Shown here: positions 24,636-34,888 of the stretch, piece after piece
Position numbering within the stretch: position 1 is the first letter of the stretch
Layout of the letters: each line of letters begins with the position of its first letter
NCBI GenBank assembly: GCA_030435675.1
Contig: CM059622.1
Span: 11,966,001-12,030,000, forward strand
Direction: 5' to 3'
From: Steinernema hermaphroditum
Taxonomy: Eukaryota; Nematoda; Chromadorea; Rhabditida; Steinernematidae
Length of the DNA stretch: 64,000 nt
Position numbers and translations under genes: made by a program
Notes under the pieces: generated by a model
The model's input: only the letters and a program-made list of their open reading frames with translations
Told to the model about the DNA's origin: nothing
Databases searched by the model: none

Positions 24636-26296
24636 TTAGTAAGTCATGTCCTTTCTATTGGGAACCTTCGGGGCAACCAATCGCCTATACACAACACCCC
24701 ATATACAGAGGACAACACATATCAGGGCCATTTCGATGATCCAAATAAACTTCGGTCCATACATGCTGTAGACCGTTGTCAACGAGAGTGGTCCGACAGT
24801 TCTCGCGAGACCAGTCGACAACATCAAAATGCCTTGCATGGTTCCTTGTCGACGTTGGCCCAGAATCCTTCCATAGATTGTGTTGAGACCAATATCGATG
24901 GTTACGGATCCAAATGCGATCAGCAGAATGTAGGACATGTAAAACACCCAAGGATCGATGCGAGCGGTGGACCCGCACCATGGCAGTTTGTCGACGTTGC
25001 AACCAACAAACGTTCCATTCGAATGCAGTAGATCCAAAACACATCAATTACTCATGGATGCACCAATCGATATACCTTCATTAGTGTATGTCATGATCTT
25101 TCCCGTGTAAAATGGCCACGGATACGTTATCAGATGATGTACCAAAAAGATACCCATAGCAACCATGGTCGATATTCGGTACTTCACGCTGAACGATTCA
25201 TTGAAATGAGGGATTATCATCAATTCACGCACTAATTTTGCAGCTTGAAGATAATGAATACTGCGAGAAGAAAAGCAGCCACAGCTCCATGTGCTGTCAT
25301 CGCGGTGGACGCAGTCTGGACGGCCATCTGCTTTGGATATCCAAACACAGTTAGAGCGAATGGTCCTGCAACGCTGTAAAAAGATGGTTCTTTAAAAGGA
25401 ATATGAAAGACAGTTACATGTCGAGATTGGTGTAGATCAGCTGCTGTACAAACCGAGTAAAGTTGCAGGTAACCACGGCGACAATATCATATTTGGGGAT
25501 CTAAGCATTTTGGACCTTTTAAGGCACATCGTCGGTGCTTACTTACGTTGTTCTCAATCTCGCTCTCCTCACTCAATCCCGCATAAGACTCTTTGAAACA
25601 AAAGTGCAATGTGAACAGAGCAAAAAGGTTCATCGTACAGGCTGCATAAGCTGGCATTGTATACATGCTCACGCTCAGTCCTCCAAAAATCACCCATCCA
25701 GGATAAGAAATAGGGGTGAAGAACATTTGAAACGCCGGTCCAAGCATGATGCCCATCGAGAGACCGACGGTTATGAACGAAATAGCACGACCTCTGTCGT
25801 CAGGATGGCATGCCGTTGAAGCGTATGTCCGAATAAGTGCCACATTCGCTTAAAAGATTCTGTTGTGGAATGGTTGAGTGGGTCGTGTCCGTCACCAGAT
25901 CCGATTCCTGTTATGAATCGAGCCATTAGAAGCACATATCTTCTGTCATGGGGGAACAGCTCGCAACTCAAATACAAGATGTTTCCAAGAACCATACAGC
26001 ATATTCCAAATGTCATGGGCAGTTTGATTTGTTTCACTCTGTTACTCCAATATCCAAAAATTGGACAGAAAATGCTGAGAGCCACGCAGTAAGCAGCGAT
26101 GATTACGCCTAGGAACTGCTCGCTGGCCTCAGGGTCGATCTTCAAAAGAGGAATTAAACACACCGGCGGCACATACCGTCTCCAGATAGGGCCATAGGCT
26201 CGAGAAGTAGAGGCCAAATTGCGCTGTTGCGCAGAAAGCCATGAACGCTGCTACACGCATAGACGTCCAGTCAGTCTCTCTCCTAGTTTTCGACAT
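24636..26296 (-). pseudogene. MFSD8/CLN7-like major facilitator transporter with an in-frame TGA
   Basis: Twelve-helix transporter of the MFSD8 (CLN7) group, lysosomal in animals. Exons 26177-26296, 25896-26139, 25547-25848, 25418-25500, 25233-25373 and 25188 onward join in frame. Family blocks include SSLWPYLETID, FGYWSNRVKQIKLP (the A-motif loop), RYVLLMARFITGIGS, ANVALIRTYASTA, ITVGLSMGIMLGPAFQ, LITYPWP and, after the stop, RRQGTMQGILMLSTGLART. The frame stays open on both sides of a TGA at 25044-25046 (after about residue 344), and the next 135 codons clearly belong to the family. I searched for an intron that would remove the TGA. Donors exist, but there is no AG acceptor before the conserved next helix. 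It is either a recent pseudogene, a readthrough or recoded stop, or a sequence error. Start: ATG 4 nt after a TTGCAG acceptor. Confidence 0.8.
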
Positions 26297-26681
26297 GGAA
26301 CTGCAAGTAAAAGGTCAAGTCGAGACAGCTGCCACATCCGTGCATTAAATGGCAAGGAATGGGGGGCGTCAGGCAGCACACAGCGAAGGAAGATCGAACA
26401 TATTGCTGGAAATAAATTTTATCAATAATGTCGATTCATCGCGGTGGTAACGCTCCATAGAAAACGGTTTTTCGGCTGTATTCAGATCTCGCTGACAATG
26501 CCTACGGCAGACTGATAAGATTCCATTCGAGTAGTGTAGACAACTCACAAAATCGCTTTAAGTGGGCAAAATTGTTTTTCAAAAAGTTTTTCTCTCGCTG
26601 TTCCTTCTCAAATTCGTTCATATTGAACCATTATAAATGTCAGGAAGACTAAATTTATTACATCTATGATATACTCTTGTC
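26297..26681. other. Short divergent intergenic region
   Basis: Lies between the transporter (minus) and the FLRFamide gene (plus), so it should hold both promoters. A TTATAAAT at about 26630, some 50 nt before the peptide gene's ATG, is a possible TATA element. Confidence 0.35.
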
Positions 26682-28041
26682 ATGTTCTGGCTTCGATCTG
26701 TCCTTGTGGCCATAGCCGGGCTCATAGTGGGTAAGCATGAAATGTCGCTAAAATGACTTGAGTGACATCGCGAACTTAGACGATGAAGATAGTGACAAGA
26801 CGAATGAAAATTCTTCATGTACGAGGTGGGAGATTGTTGTACTACATAATGATAAAGAGATTGCGCAGCAAGAACTTGGAGAAAGACGAATGATGAGTGC
26901 GGATAATCTCTCAGGATTCCATAGTTATGTAGTACAGCAGGATTCCGGTTCGCACAAGGATGAAGCACATTCATTCACCCCGCATGGTGAGTCAGTGTCG
27001 ACGCTGACGCCATTTCTGATGGAAACATGGAACCAAAGAGCTCTAATTCGCTGTAACGACAAATATCTGAGCCGAATGAGTTGAGTGAGCGGTCTCTTGC
27101 GGCCCGATTCCTAGTGTCGGACATCTTGTTGTCAGCAGTGGTGCGAATGCGGCTTCCGGGTGTCCCAATCCCCCTGGAAGCCGGGAGACTCTCAACTGCC
27201 ACAGGGTGTGCTTTTTTTTAAGTGTCTCCGCAGTGCGAAGCAGAGCAAAGGAAGCGAATGACGCAAGATGAAACACGTGATCAGATCAAGGTCTGTCAAA
27301 GTCGGAGCTTTGATAGTAAAAAATTTGAAGTGTGCTCTGATTGTACGTTTCCATATATTGTTGAACGAAGACAGAAAAAACTTTTGAAATTAAAAACAAA
27401 CAAGCGACAGTAAAAAGGAATCCAATTACTGTAGTGCCGTCCCATTGTCATTGATTTTTGATGTCCCATTGGCGTAAATTTTGAGGTTCATAGAACAACT
27501 CCTTGTTTACACTATTCAAAAAGGTTTATCGTCACCAATGCTTTTAATATTTCAAAATACGTCGTAAATGAGCGCTTTCCAGGTAAGTGACAGTAGCAAC
27601 CTTTTGCAAAGGTTTCCAAACACTTGCTCGAACCGATTTAGTAGCTGACATCACTGTGTTTTCTTTCAAAAGTGCTCTCTTCCTCCAAATGTCATCACGT
27701 ATGCATTAAACGCTGTGCTCTCCCAGCGATTAACACTTCAGTCGGCTCTCTGTCCAAAACGACATGGTCTCGCACCGCAACACTTTACCTCTCGTATTAT
27801 TCGTGGTCCTGCTTCTCTATTGTGATCACTCCTCTGGATCGACTTTCAGCCTCAATAGAGGTTCTGATACTTGCACAATGAATTTGTGAATAAAAGGGTC
27901 TTCTTTATTTCAGCAAAGTTCTACGCAAACCAGGTTCGGAAGCTTGACAAGATGTCCGACCGCTGGTTTCCGGGATACGAGCTGTGGCCTGGGACCTACA
28001 ATCGTCGCGGTCATAAAATGTTCCTGCGCTTTGGAAAGTGA
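26682..28041 (+). CDS. FLRFamide-like neuropeptide precursor
   Basis: A signal-peptide exon (26682-26730; MFWLRSVLVAIAGLIV) and a peptide exon (27914-28041) share phase 1 and join to a 58-aa precursor. The C-terminus reads NRRGHKMFLRFGK before the stop: a dibasic cleavage site, a FLRF core, an amide-donor Gly and a trailing Lys. The predicted product is an amidated eight-residue peptide ending FLRF, a typical nematode FLP ligand for G-protein-coupled receptors. One peptide per precursor, at the extreme C-terminus, is also seen in several short FLP genes. The inferred intron (1183 nt) is more than ten times the local norm and contains repeat DNA (27071-27136), so another exon may have been missed. 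AATAAA follows near 28111. The peptide exon is convincing; the pairing with exon 1 is an inference from phase and signal peptide. Confidence 0.7.
27071..27136 (-). repeat. Dispersed 'MSD' repeat, copy 1 (inside the neuropeptide intron)
   Basis: Read on the minus strand, ACAACAAGATGTCCGAC plus about 25 further bases match the plus-strand copies at 42782 and 48237. All three can be read as NKMSDxxN. Part of the downstream sequence (CGCTCACTCAACTCATTC) recurs in similar form on the minus strand near 41193-41213. Probably a short interspersed element or fragments of a duplicated gene. Confidence 0.5.
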
Positions 28042-29634
28042 CATAGCAATAAGTTGTCTTTTTAATGTTCTACGATGTATACAGGAGTCCGTGTATACAG
28101 GAGATGTACAGCAATAAAGTTAAGTTTTCCCAATATATGAGAGATATTGGTAATTATGCCCGTCTCTGACCGCTGGATGTGTATGAAATGAAATAGATTA
28201 CGGAAATGTGCATACGTTTTGATTACACAGGTGAAAATCGTGATTTTCGATTAAGTGTTGTGGGTAGATCGATCGACGTGACAACTAATAAGGTAACCTT
28301 TCCATAAGCGAGAAAATATGCACACGTGACCATGTCAGCGCTGCTCGAAAGTCACGTCTCAAAAGTCATGTCCAAACCAGTGTGCTCTTGTTCGTTGTCG
28401 CAGAATGCGAAATCTATTGGGTTGTTATATGTACTGAAAATGGTGCATGATGGCAGTGGATCTTTATTGATATAATCTCGTACATTTCATACACGGCCTA
28501 CACCCTTCGAATGGCTACTCCAGGCTAACTGTGCTTTCAGGGGTCAGCTCCCTCGTCGAATATTATGCAAGGATTAGAGTTAAGGAATGTTCAGATCCAA
28601 TTTTCAACCGCTTTTCTTATTTTAAACGCTCCACTGATATGGTACTGAATGGAAAGGTCAACATGTTCTGTGAAGAAGAGTGTCCTGGATGAAAACAGTG
28701 AGCCGCTGTAGGGATGAACCTGGAAACATACGGCCCGGCGTGGCCGAGCAGGGTGTGACTTTTTGGGTCATTTTTTCCACATTTGACCTCTATTTCCTGA
28801 ATGTAGAAATGAGATAGTGGAGAACTGTCACACCCGACGCAATTTATCGCCATTTTTCATGTAACAATCTAATAAAAAGGAACGCATAAAAAAGGTGTCG
28901 AATCCGGCCCGAAAAATAACAATTAACAGATTTCCCAATTGAACCACCTCCTTGGATATTGTCATTTGACCGCAACTTCTAAACAGTGTTTACATGATCA
29001 GATGTGTGTATAATTCGACGGTCTATCGAGTTTAACGTTCAATAATGTATTCCTGTCTGTGTCTTAACATCCAACTCGATGTGCCATCAACCAGTTTTTA
29101 AATCTGTGCAGCGAACATTTAAAAGTTCCCTTGTCATGTGAAAACCTTTGCCTTACTTTCTCCTCAGCGTATAAGAAGCTTTTTTTCACTAATCTTTGTC
29201 CAATGGAATGAAGGGAATGCGAGTATTTTTCCACGTCTGTTCCACAGGAAAGTAACTTCCGCTCGTTCGAGGCATATTTCATGAGATGGCACGGAATATT
29301 TTACTAGGTGCGTCACGGCAGACGAAGCGGAAACGACAAATGCCGGAGTAGCGGTAGACCTTTGCTACGTAGCTGATGACGTAGTGTCACTAATCGATCG
29401 TTCGTTTCCACTTTGTTGACGCTGTGAACCAAAATAAGCCCTAAAAGTTCATGTGATCACACCACAAAGGCCAAAATGCTTTAGAATTGAACTTCATAAC
29501 TGATGTTTTAAATATGACCTGATCATTATTTACCATGGAGGACGGCTTTAAAATGCGAGAACTCTTTCCAGATGCATGATTAGTCACGACACTGGTAGAG
29601 TGTTTAACACAGATTCATTTTTGTTCTAAAGAAG
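28042..29634. other. Gene-poor interval with one dispersed-repeat copy
   Basis: Holds a sequence at about 28715-28825 related to 45935-46045 (shared CATTTTTTCCACATTTG and CCTGAA/CTTAAA .TAGAA). No gene supported. Confidence 0.4.
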
Positions 29635-29966
29635 ATGTTCACCAAAACGGTGGCTTTAGTTATGCTCTCTCTCTGCTGTTCCCATGTATATTCGTTCTAT
29701 CTGACAGGACTCTATTCGGTTCTTGAAAAGCCAAGTTTGTAGCAAGAGTTCAAATCGTATCGCTTACCAAGATTAGTTCAGATAGAGAAGTCGACCAGAA
29801 GAAAGTGCCACTGCGTCCCAGCTTCACTCCGTTGATTGTCCCAAGGAACAGATTGGAAGACGTCGCTCGCATTCCCCATCGATCTTTCCACAGGAAAATG
29901 GTGATTGCGCATGCTCATCGACGACCAATCACTTCCTTAACGCTATGGTGGCGCATGAAGCTTTAA
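29635..29966 (+). CDS. Small secreted protein, GLDG/RQP family, member 4
   Basis: Two exons (29635-29734, 100 nt; 29782-29966, 185 nt) and a 47 nt phase-1 intron give 94 aa. Signal peptide MFTKTVALVMLSLCCSHVYS, then FYLTGLYSVLEKP. Exon 2 is basic and contains VPLRPSFTPLIVPRNRLED, aligning with the RQP...P...E block of members 3, 6 and 7, and ends RPITSLTLWWRMKL, like the RxxLWLIRK end of members 1 and 3. Donor is GTTTGT, a weak site. First member in the plus-strand group. Confidence 0.62.
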
Positions 29967-30516
29967 TCAGGTCAATAACGGAATCGTCCCGATTGCGATA
30001 GAGATACACCCTTAAATATTTGTGTTCTTGTCAAGGATAAAAACTTCGATATCCATTTCAGTTGAACAATTAGGGCCAGAACATTAACGGACACAAACGT
30101 AAGCAGTCATCTATATGCTTCATAACGTCGCCCTTACTTTTTGTTTATCCATTTTCTTGGATGACTAATTTCAGGAACGACAAAGTCCTACGGTCACGTG
30201 ATTACCGAAGAAAAGAACTTAATCATTCAGTAGTTCTACAGTGTTTGCGTTTAGAGAACAACAACTATGACCGTTCTTCCTAAAATAGCAGTCAACTGAA
30301 ACTTAAAGCTAGTTCTGCGAGTGACGTTTTGTTGCTAAAATGAGAAGGTCATTACCACCAACAACTCGTACAAATTAGCTAAGATACTTTACGCCCAACC
30401 GCTTTTTGTCTCGCCCTCAACGACACACCTCAACGCTTCGTTTATTTCAACTCAAATTATCCCGCCCTTATCTCTACTTATAACAAAAGAAGGCAGTTCA
30501 TTTCCATTTAAATACG
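29967..30516. other. Interval between family members 4 and 5
   Basis: Should contain the promoter of member 5; pyrimidine-rich DNA and ACTTATAACA occur 40 nt before its ATG. Nothing else recognised. Confidence 0.35.
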
Positions 30517-30832
30517 ATGAGCCTACAAGTGCGTCTTCTTCTGTGCACTGCGCTTCTTTCATTTGCGCAGGCTTCTTACAATAGGCGAGGATTCTTCGTT
30601 ATTCCCTATGGAATAGACTACTGTAAGATGAACCGTGTATACTGTTGTTTTAAAAAGCGATTTAGTGAAAATGGTCAGATTTCCGAGTTTTCGCACAACG
30701 ACCATGTCACCACAGGCACTTGAAGACAATCTCAATTTTCACATCAGGCAGTCGGTGCTGGGAGCGTCGTCGTGGCTGAGTCTGGACGATTTGATGCGGC
30801 CCGCAACAGAAGATGACTACGCATTTGACTGA
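30517..30832 (+). CDS. Small secreted protein, GLDG/RQP family, member 5
   Basis: Two exons (30517-30622, 106 nt; 30666-30832, 167 nt) with a 43 nt phase-1 intron give 90 aa. The signal peptide MSLQVRLLLCTALLSFAQAS is followed by YNRRGFFVIPYGIDY, in which RR could be a processing site. Exon 2 contains NFHIRQSVLGASSWLSLDDL, aligning with NYMLRQP...of member 7, and ends acidic (EDDYAFD) instead of basic. The acceptor used is the TTTAG at 30661-30665; the earlier AAAAAG acceptor leads at once to a stop. A damaged copy of the 3' end of this gene lies at about 31703-31775. Confidence 0.68.
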
Positions 30833-30940
30833 CCTGTTGCAGGCTGTTGAAGATTGATGATGTTGATTTGCTTGTTGTGCTTTTTTCCTTATTTGTGATA
30901 TTGTCTGCCTTTGTACTTCTTGCATCCCCTATATATAAAT

Positions 30941-31050
30941 GGAGAACCGACGGGTCCGTTGGTCTGTGTGTGTGTGTGTGTGTGTTTTTCCGTGCACACG
31001 GCGGAAACCCACACAAAAACCCACAAAAAATGAGGGGAACCGAACCTGAC
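30941..31050. repeat. Dispersed element, copy 1 of 3
   Basis: Shares TATATAAA, GAACCGACGGGTCCGTTGGT and, further on, GGGGAACCGAACC with the copies at 35388-35490 and 39893-39995. A (GT)n microsatellite has expanded inside this copy. Confidence 0.5.
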
Positions 31051-31702
31051 ACCGCCCGTTTACAAACAGAGAACGTTCGCAATGAGCCACACAGACAGTT
31101 GAGATGGTAGTGCTCTACTTCCACTATCTCTCTGGCGATGCTAGGCTTTGAGTTTTTTTTGCTGTTTTTGAGTGATTTTTTGCCTATTTTGTAACCAGCG
31201 GTGTTTTCGGTTCGAGTTTCCTGAAACTTTACAGTTTTTTTCGCCCACTTTAGCCATTTACATTATATGGTTTCTCGCTGCCCGCAGGGCTACAGTTTTT
31301 GGCCCCAACTTCAGCCCTATCCATGAGCGCCAATCTTGCCGCCCGCAGGGCTACAGGCTAATTGGCTTTTAGTACCTTGAGGGCGCGAATTCGCGCGCAG
31401 CCGGGTTTATTATATAAATGCTCGCATAATGAAATGCGAGCCATAAAGTCGTAAAGTCGCATAATGAACACTTAAATACAGAAGTAGTTTTCATTTATGC
31501 CGGTAGCAATCGGCCGGGTCGAGGCGCAATGATCGCCTCGGTTTTTTTTCCAAAGATCCGAAATCCTTCTAATGAGCTCTTCACCCCTGGTATACCGACG
31601 CAAACTGATGGGGTCGTTGTCTTCGACTCCAAAGCCGTGTCCAGCACCGAAGCCAGAAGAATATAGGCGACTACGGTCTGATACTGTGCTGACCCACTCT
31701 GT

Positions 31703-31775
31703 ACAGAAGATGACTGTGCATTTGACTAATCTGTTTCGGACTTGGTCGGGTTGATTTGTTTGTTATGCTATCTAC
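31703..31775 (+). pseudogene. Partial copy of family member 5 3' end
   Basis: CAGAAGATGACT..GCATTTGACT followed by CTGTT and GTTGATTTG.TTGTTATGC matches 30807-30880, the last codons and 3' UTR of member 5. The surrounding 31572-31754 frame starts at ATGAGCTC but shows no signal peptide, so this copy is probably dead. Confidence 0.5.
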
Positions 31776-32094
31776 ATTTCTGAAAATTCACGCGCAAACG
31801 ATGAATCACATTCAAGAAAGCACTGCCTTAGTGCATTACACTCTGAGATGTCAATAAATTAAACGATAAATACTCTGTTGTTTTACTGTTGTTTTATATT
31901 GTCCTTTGAGGTGGCCACTGCGCTAGAACACCTGTAGAAAAATGATGTCCGGTGCTGTGCATGTTTTGTAATGGAACGTGCAAACTAAAGGGACACAAGG
32001 CGCAATTCGGAGCAGTAGGTTTTGTCATAGATTTCATTCAGAGACAAAAAAAGCTGACAATAACAGTTAATGCATGTTATCGAAAACGGTACAA

Positions 32095-33007
32095 TTATTG
32101 AGAACCGAGCAGTAGTCCTCCGTCGGCAACGATGGTAGTGCCGGTTACATAGGAAGCGTCATCACTGGCGAGGAAAGCAACGACAGTTGCCATTTCGCGA
32201 GCAGTTCCAGTTCTTCGCAGAGGGCACATTTGTTCAGCCCATCCATCGGCCATCTTGTCGAAATCGTCTTTGCTGATGCCTGTACGAGTGAGCAGTTTGG
32301 TGCGAATGATGCCGGGGTTCAAATTATTCATGCGGATTCCCTTTTTCGCCAACTCGGCGGCCTCGTGTCGCATGTAGTGGTCGAGGGCGATCTTGGTCAT
32401 GGCGTAGAAGGTTTCTCCCGAGAACTGATGCATGAAATGCTCTATACTATCAAGGGGCACCTTTCAAACTCACCACTCTCATAGATGCAACACTGCTTAC
32501 GTTGATGATGTTTCCTTTTGTTTTTTCCAAATGTGGAACGGCCAGCTTGTTCAAACGAACGACACTAAAGGATTTATAGATATGAAAAAACTGTTGCCGA
32601 GTTTTACCTCTTGACATTGATGGCCATGATCTGATCAAACGCGTCTTCATCACTCAGCGACTTGTTTGTCAGAACCGCCGCGTTGTTCACCAAAACATCG
32701 AGCTTCCCGAACTTGGCCACAGTGTCACCAATCAGTTTCTCAGCAACAGTAGCGTCCGAAATATCGCCTTGGACTTGAAGGACTTTACTGGCGCTAACTC
32801 CGCTGTCAGTGATTAATTTAAACGTTTCCTGAAAATGCGAAACAGATAAAAAACCAATCGTCAAAGTACCTCAAGTCCTTCAAGCGATCGACCGTGAATC
32901 GTCACCGCTGCGCCCTGTTGAGCGAGAAGCAGGGCGATTCCTTGTCCGATTCCACAGCTAGAGCCGGTGACGATGGCAACCTTGCTCGAGAACTTCTTCG
33001 AATACAT
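32095..33007 (-). CDS. Short-chain dehydrogenase/reductase (SDR)
   Basis: NAD(P)-dependent oxidoreductase of the classical SDR family; substrate not predictable, though nematode relatives are annotated as dhs genes. Exons 32870-33007, 32608-32828, 32474-32564 and 32095-32424 give 259 aa, the usual length. Visible motifs: cofactor loop VAIVTGSSCGIGQG (TGxxxGIG), structural NNAA, active-site Ser in NIINVSSVAS, the catalytic YAMTK (YxxxK), NPGIIRT after it, and the C-terminal GTTIVADGG. No signal peptide or membrane helix, so probably cytosolic. Introns 41-49 nt. An in-frame ATG three residues before KKFSSK was taken as the start because it gives the family's short N-terminus. Confidence 0.95.
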
Positions 33008-34538
33008 TGGTAAATGACCGATGATGCACTGAGATACTAGCCTCCATTTTTATACTCCAGAGCAGACATACAATGCGCACAACATGTCCTTCCGAGAACG
33101 AAGTGTTTGTTTGCTTCGACACAAATGTGACACGCACAAACTACAAGCTTTATCACTTCCCGACCTTTGTGTATGAGTCGAGGAAAACCGACTAGGAAAT
33201 GATCGTCATCTGAAGCCCTAGCGATGTAGCTAACGAAGGTCTCCGGAATAAAATTATAAAAGCCGAATAGAAGCATTGTACGGCACGTTGTAATCCGAAA
33301 GTTTGATAGCCGATAAAGAAAAATGGAGTCCGTTGGCTTTTATAAAATCTTTCACCTTCACAAAAAGATTCTAGATGCAAATCGGGAGTCAAACTTTTAA
33401 TCACTTTGTCAGATAGTTTCCTTTTCTTTGGAAAGCATAAAAGAAGCCTGTTCTTGCGAACTCCTTCAACGATGTTTTTGTTGATGCTGTCACAAAACTG
33501 ACACACACAAACTAGAACAGAGTACGTTGTAATTATGGTCGCCAACTCAGGCAATCGAGTCTGGATTTAAAAATCGTATTGATCTTAGTTTGGATGGGTT
33601 CGATGGATCAATCAACGTAAACGCACCTCAGATTCCGTGGCAAAGCTTTTGTTTTTGGCTTTGATATGATGTCATTTATAGAAAACACGTTTGTGATAAT
33701 CTCGACTTCAAAGATGCACTGTTTATATAGTAACTCAACCACAAGAAGCGTCGATAATCTTAAACATCTATGTTGTCATGTCTAAATTGTGCACAGCGCT
33801 CAGCCAGATTAAATTTTGTTTTTGAACATTGAGGTGATCAGTCGATCTTGAAACTCTCTGGAGACGTCGTTAATCTGGAGACCCTAATACAACTCAAGCG
33901 ATTTTGTTGACACCCATTGCATAGTGTAATGCCAATCCATCTAATCCCTCAGTTAAAGATTGCATAAAAAACACAACCACCAAACACCAGATCACATCAC
34001 TTTCCGGACCACAAGAAGGGGGTGGATGTGTTCACTCAGACAAGCGATCCATGGCCTCATCAAAATTCCTCTTAGAATGGGCCGATAATTTGATAAATAG
34101 GGAAGACAGCTGCGAAGAGAACATGACCTTCAGGAGTAAAAATAATCCGAAAATGTATGCAGCATCTTAATTAATTGATGTTCTGAGTAATCATCAATGT
34201 CAAACAAGCGTTTTGCTAGGTAGCATTTTGTGAGCATCGAATCTGCGATCAGCGACCGGGAGGTTAGGAATGTTCGGTTCCCTTTCAAAAAGCAGATTAT
34301 ACTTGATAAAATAAAGGCAACAATATGCCATTGATATGTATTGTTTTCGATACACTCACCTGAAGAGAGTTCAGCTACACTTACATCTTTGTCTTTACAT
34401 CTTTCAGTAGGTTCGTATTTTTAGATCTGACCACATGTCTGTTGGATTTATCTAATTAAAGTGAATAAAAGCCGGCGTTCCCTCTAATCAGCGAACGGGT
34501 TGCGTTGTTTAAAAGAGAACATCTGTGAGTCGCCGACG
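33008..34538. other. Interval with a possible decayed Cys-rich duplicate
   Basis: On the minus strand, two stretches (about 33100-33276 and 33390-33530) resemble each other: FP...K..VIK and VCxCxxC.xxNKxxV blocks recur. They may be remnants of a duplicated small secreted protein, but I cannot build a gene. The rest shows nothing. Confidence 0.3.
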
Positions 34539-34888
34539 ATGCGTCTTTCTTGTCTGTTCGTGTTTCTAATCTTAGCAACGATGTTGCAACTTTCTCCCGC
34601 GTTCACACCCTTGAGCCGAGCTACTCGCCGCTATGGCGAATCTAAAGGAAAAGTCGGTATGCGGCTTTCTTGTCACTTTCGTCTAGTAGCATTTTAGAGC
34701 AGAAAAAGGTTGTCCACTACGAAACGCACGATGAGAAGCAGATTCCGGAGTTCAGCCATCACATGAACTTCCTGCTTGATCAGCCTTTTCTCGCCCTTGT
34801 GCCGGTGGTGGAGCCGAAAAAGACCAAGAAACCGCGTACCACGAAGCATACGAAAACGAGAAGTCGAATGTCTTTTGTCGGCTTGTGA
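34539..34888 (+). CDS. Small secreted protein, GLDG/RQP family, member 6
   Basis: Two exons (34539-34656, 118 nt; 34698-34888, 191 nt) with a 41 nt phase-1 intron give 102 aa. The signal peptide MRLSCLFVFLILATMLQLSPA is followed by a basic run (SRATRRYGESKGK). Exon 2, the same length as that of member 3, holds HHMNFLLDQPFLALVPVVEP, aligning with MMMRQPAMINLNP...of member 3. A long Lys/Arg-rich tail follows (EPKKTKKPRTTKHTKTR) and the protein ends RMSFVGL, like RFSMLGF of member 7. The second of two nearby donors (GTATGC) was chosen because only it preserves the frame. No cysteines in the mature part. Confidence 0.75.

Larger units (their letters stand above)
30833..32094. other. Interval with hairpins, microsatellite and a partial gene copy
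   Basis: Contains a (GT)n microsatellite at 30964-30985, part of a dispersed element (30941-31050) and two copies of CCCGCAGGGCTACAG (31281 and 31342). It also has a GCGCGAATTCGCGC palindrome (31383-31396), a hairpin followed by eight T (31521-31549), and a fragment resembling the 3' end of family member 5 (31703-31775). Confidence 0.55.

Noticed and set aside
30961..30990. (GT)n tract as a regulatory Z-DNA element
   Set aside because: Simple microsatellites are common; nothing in its position supports a function.
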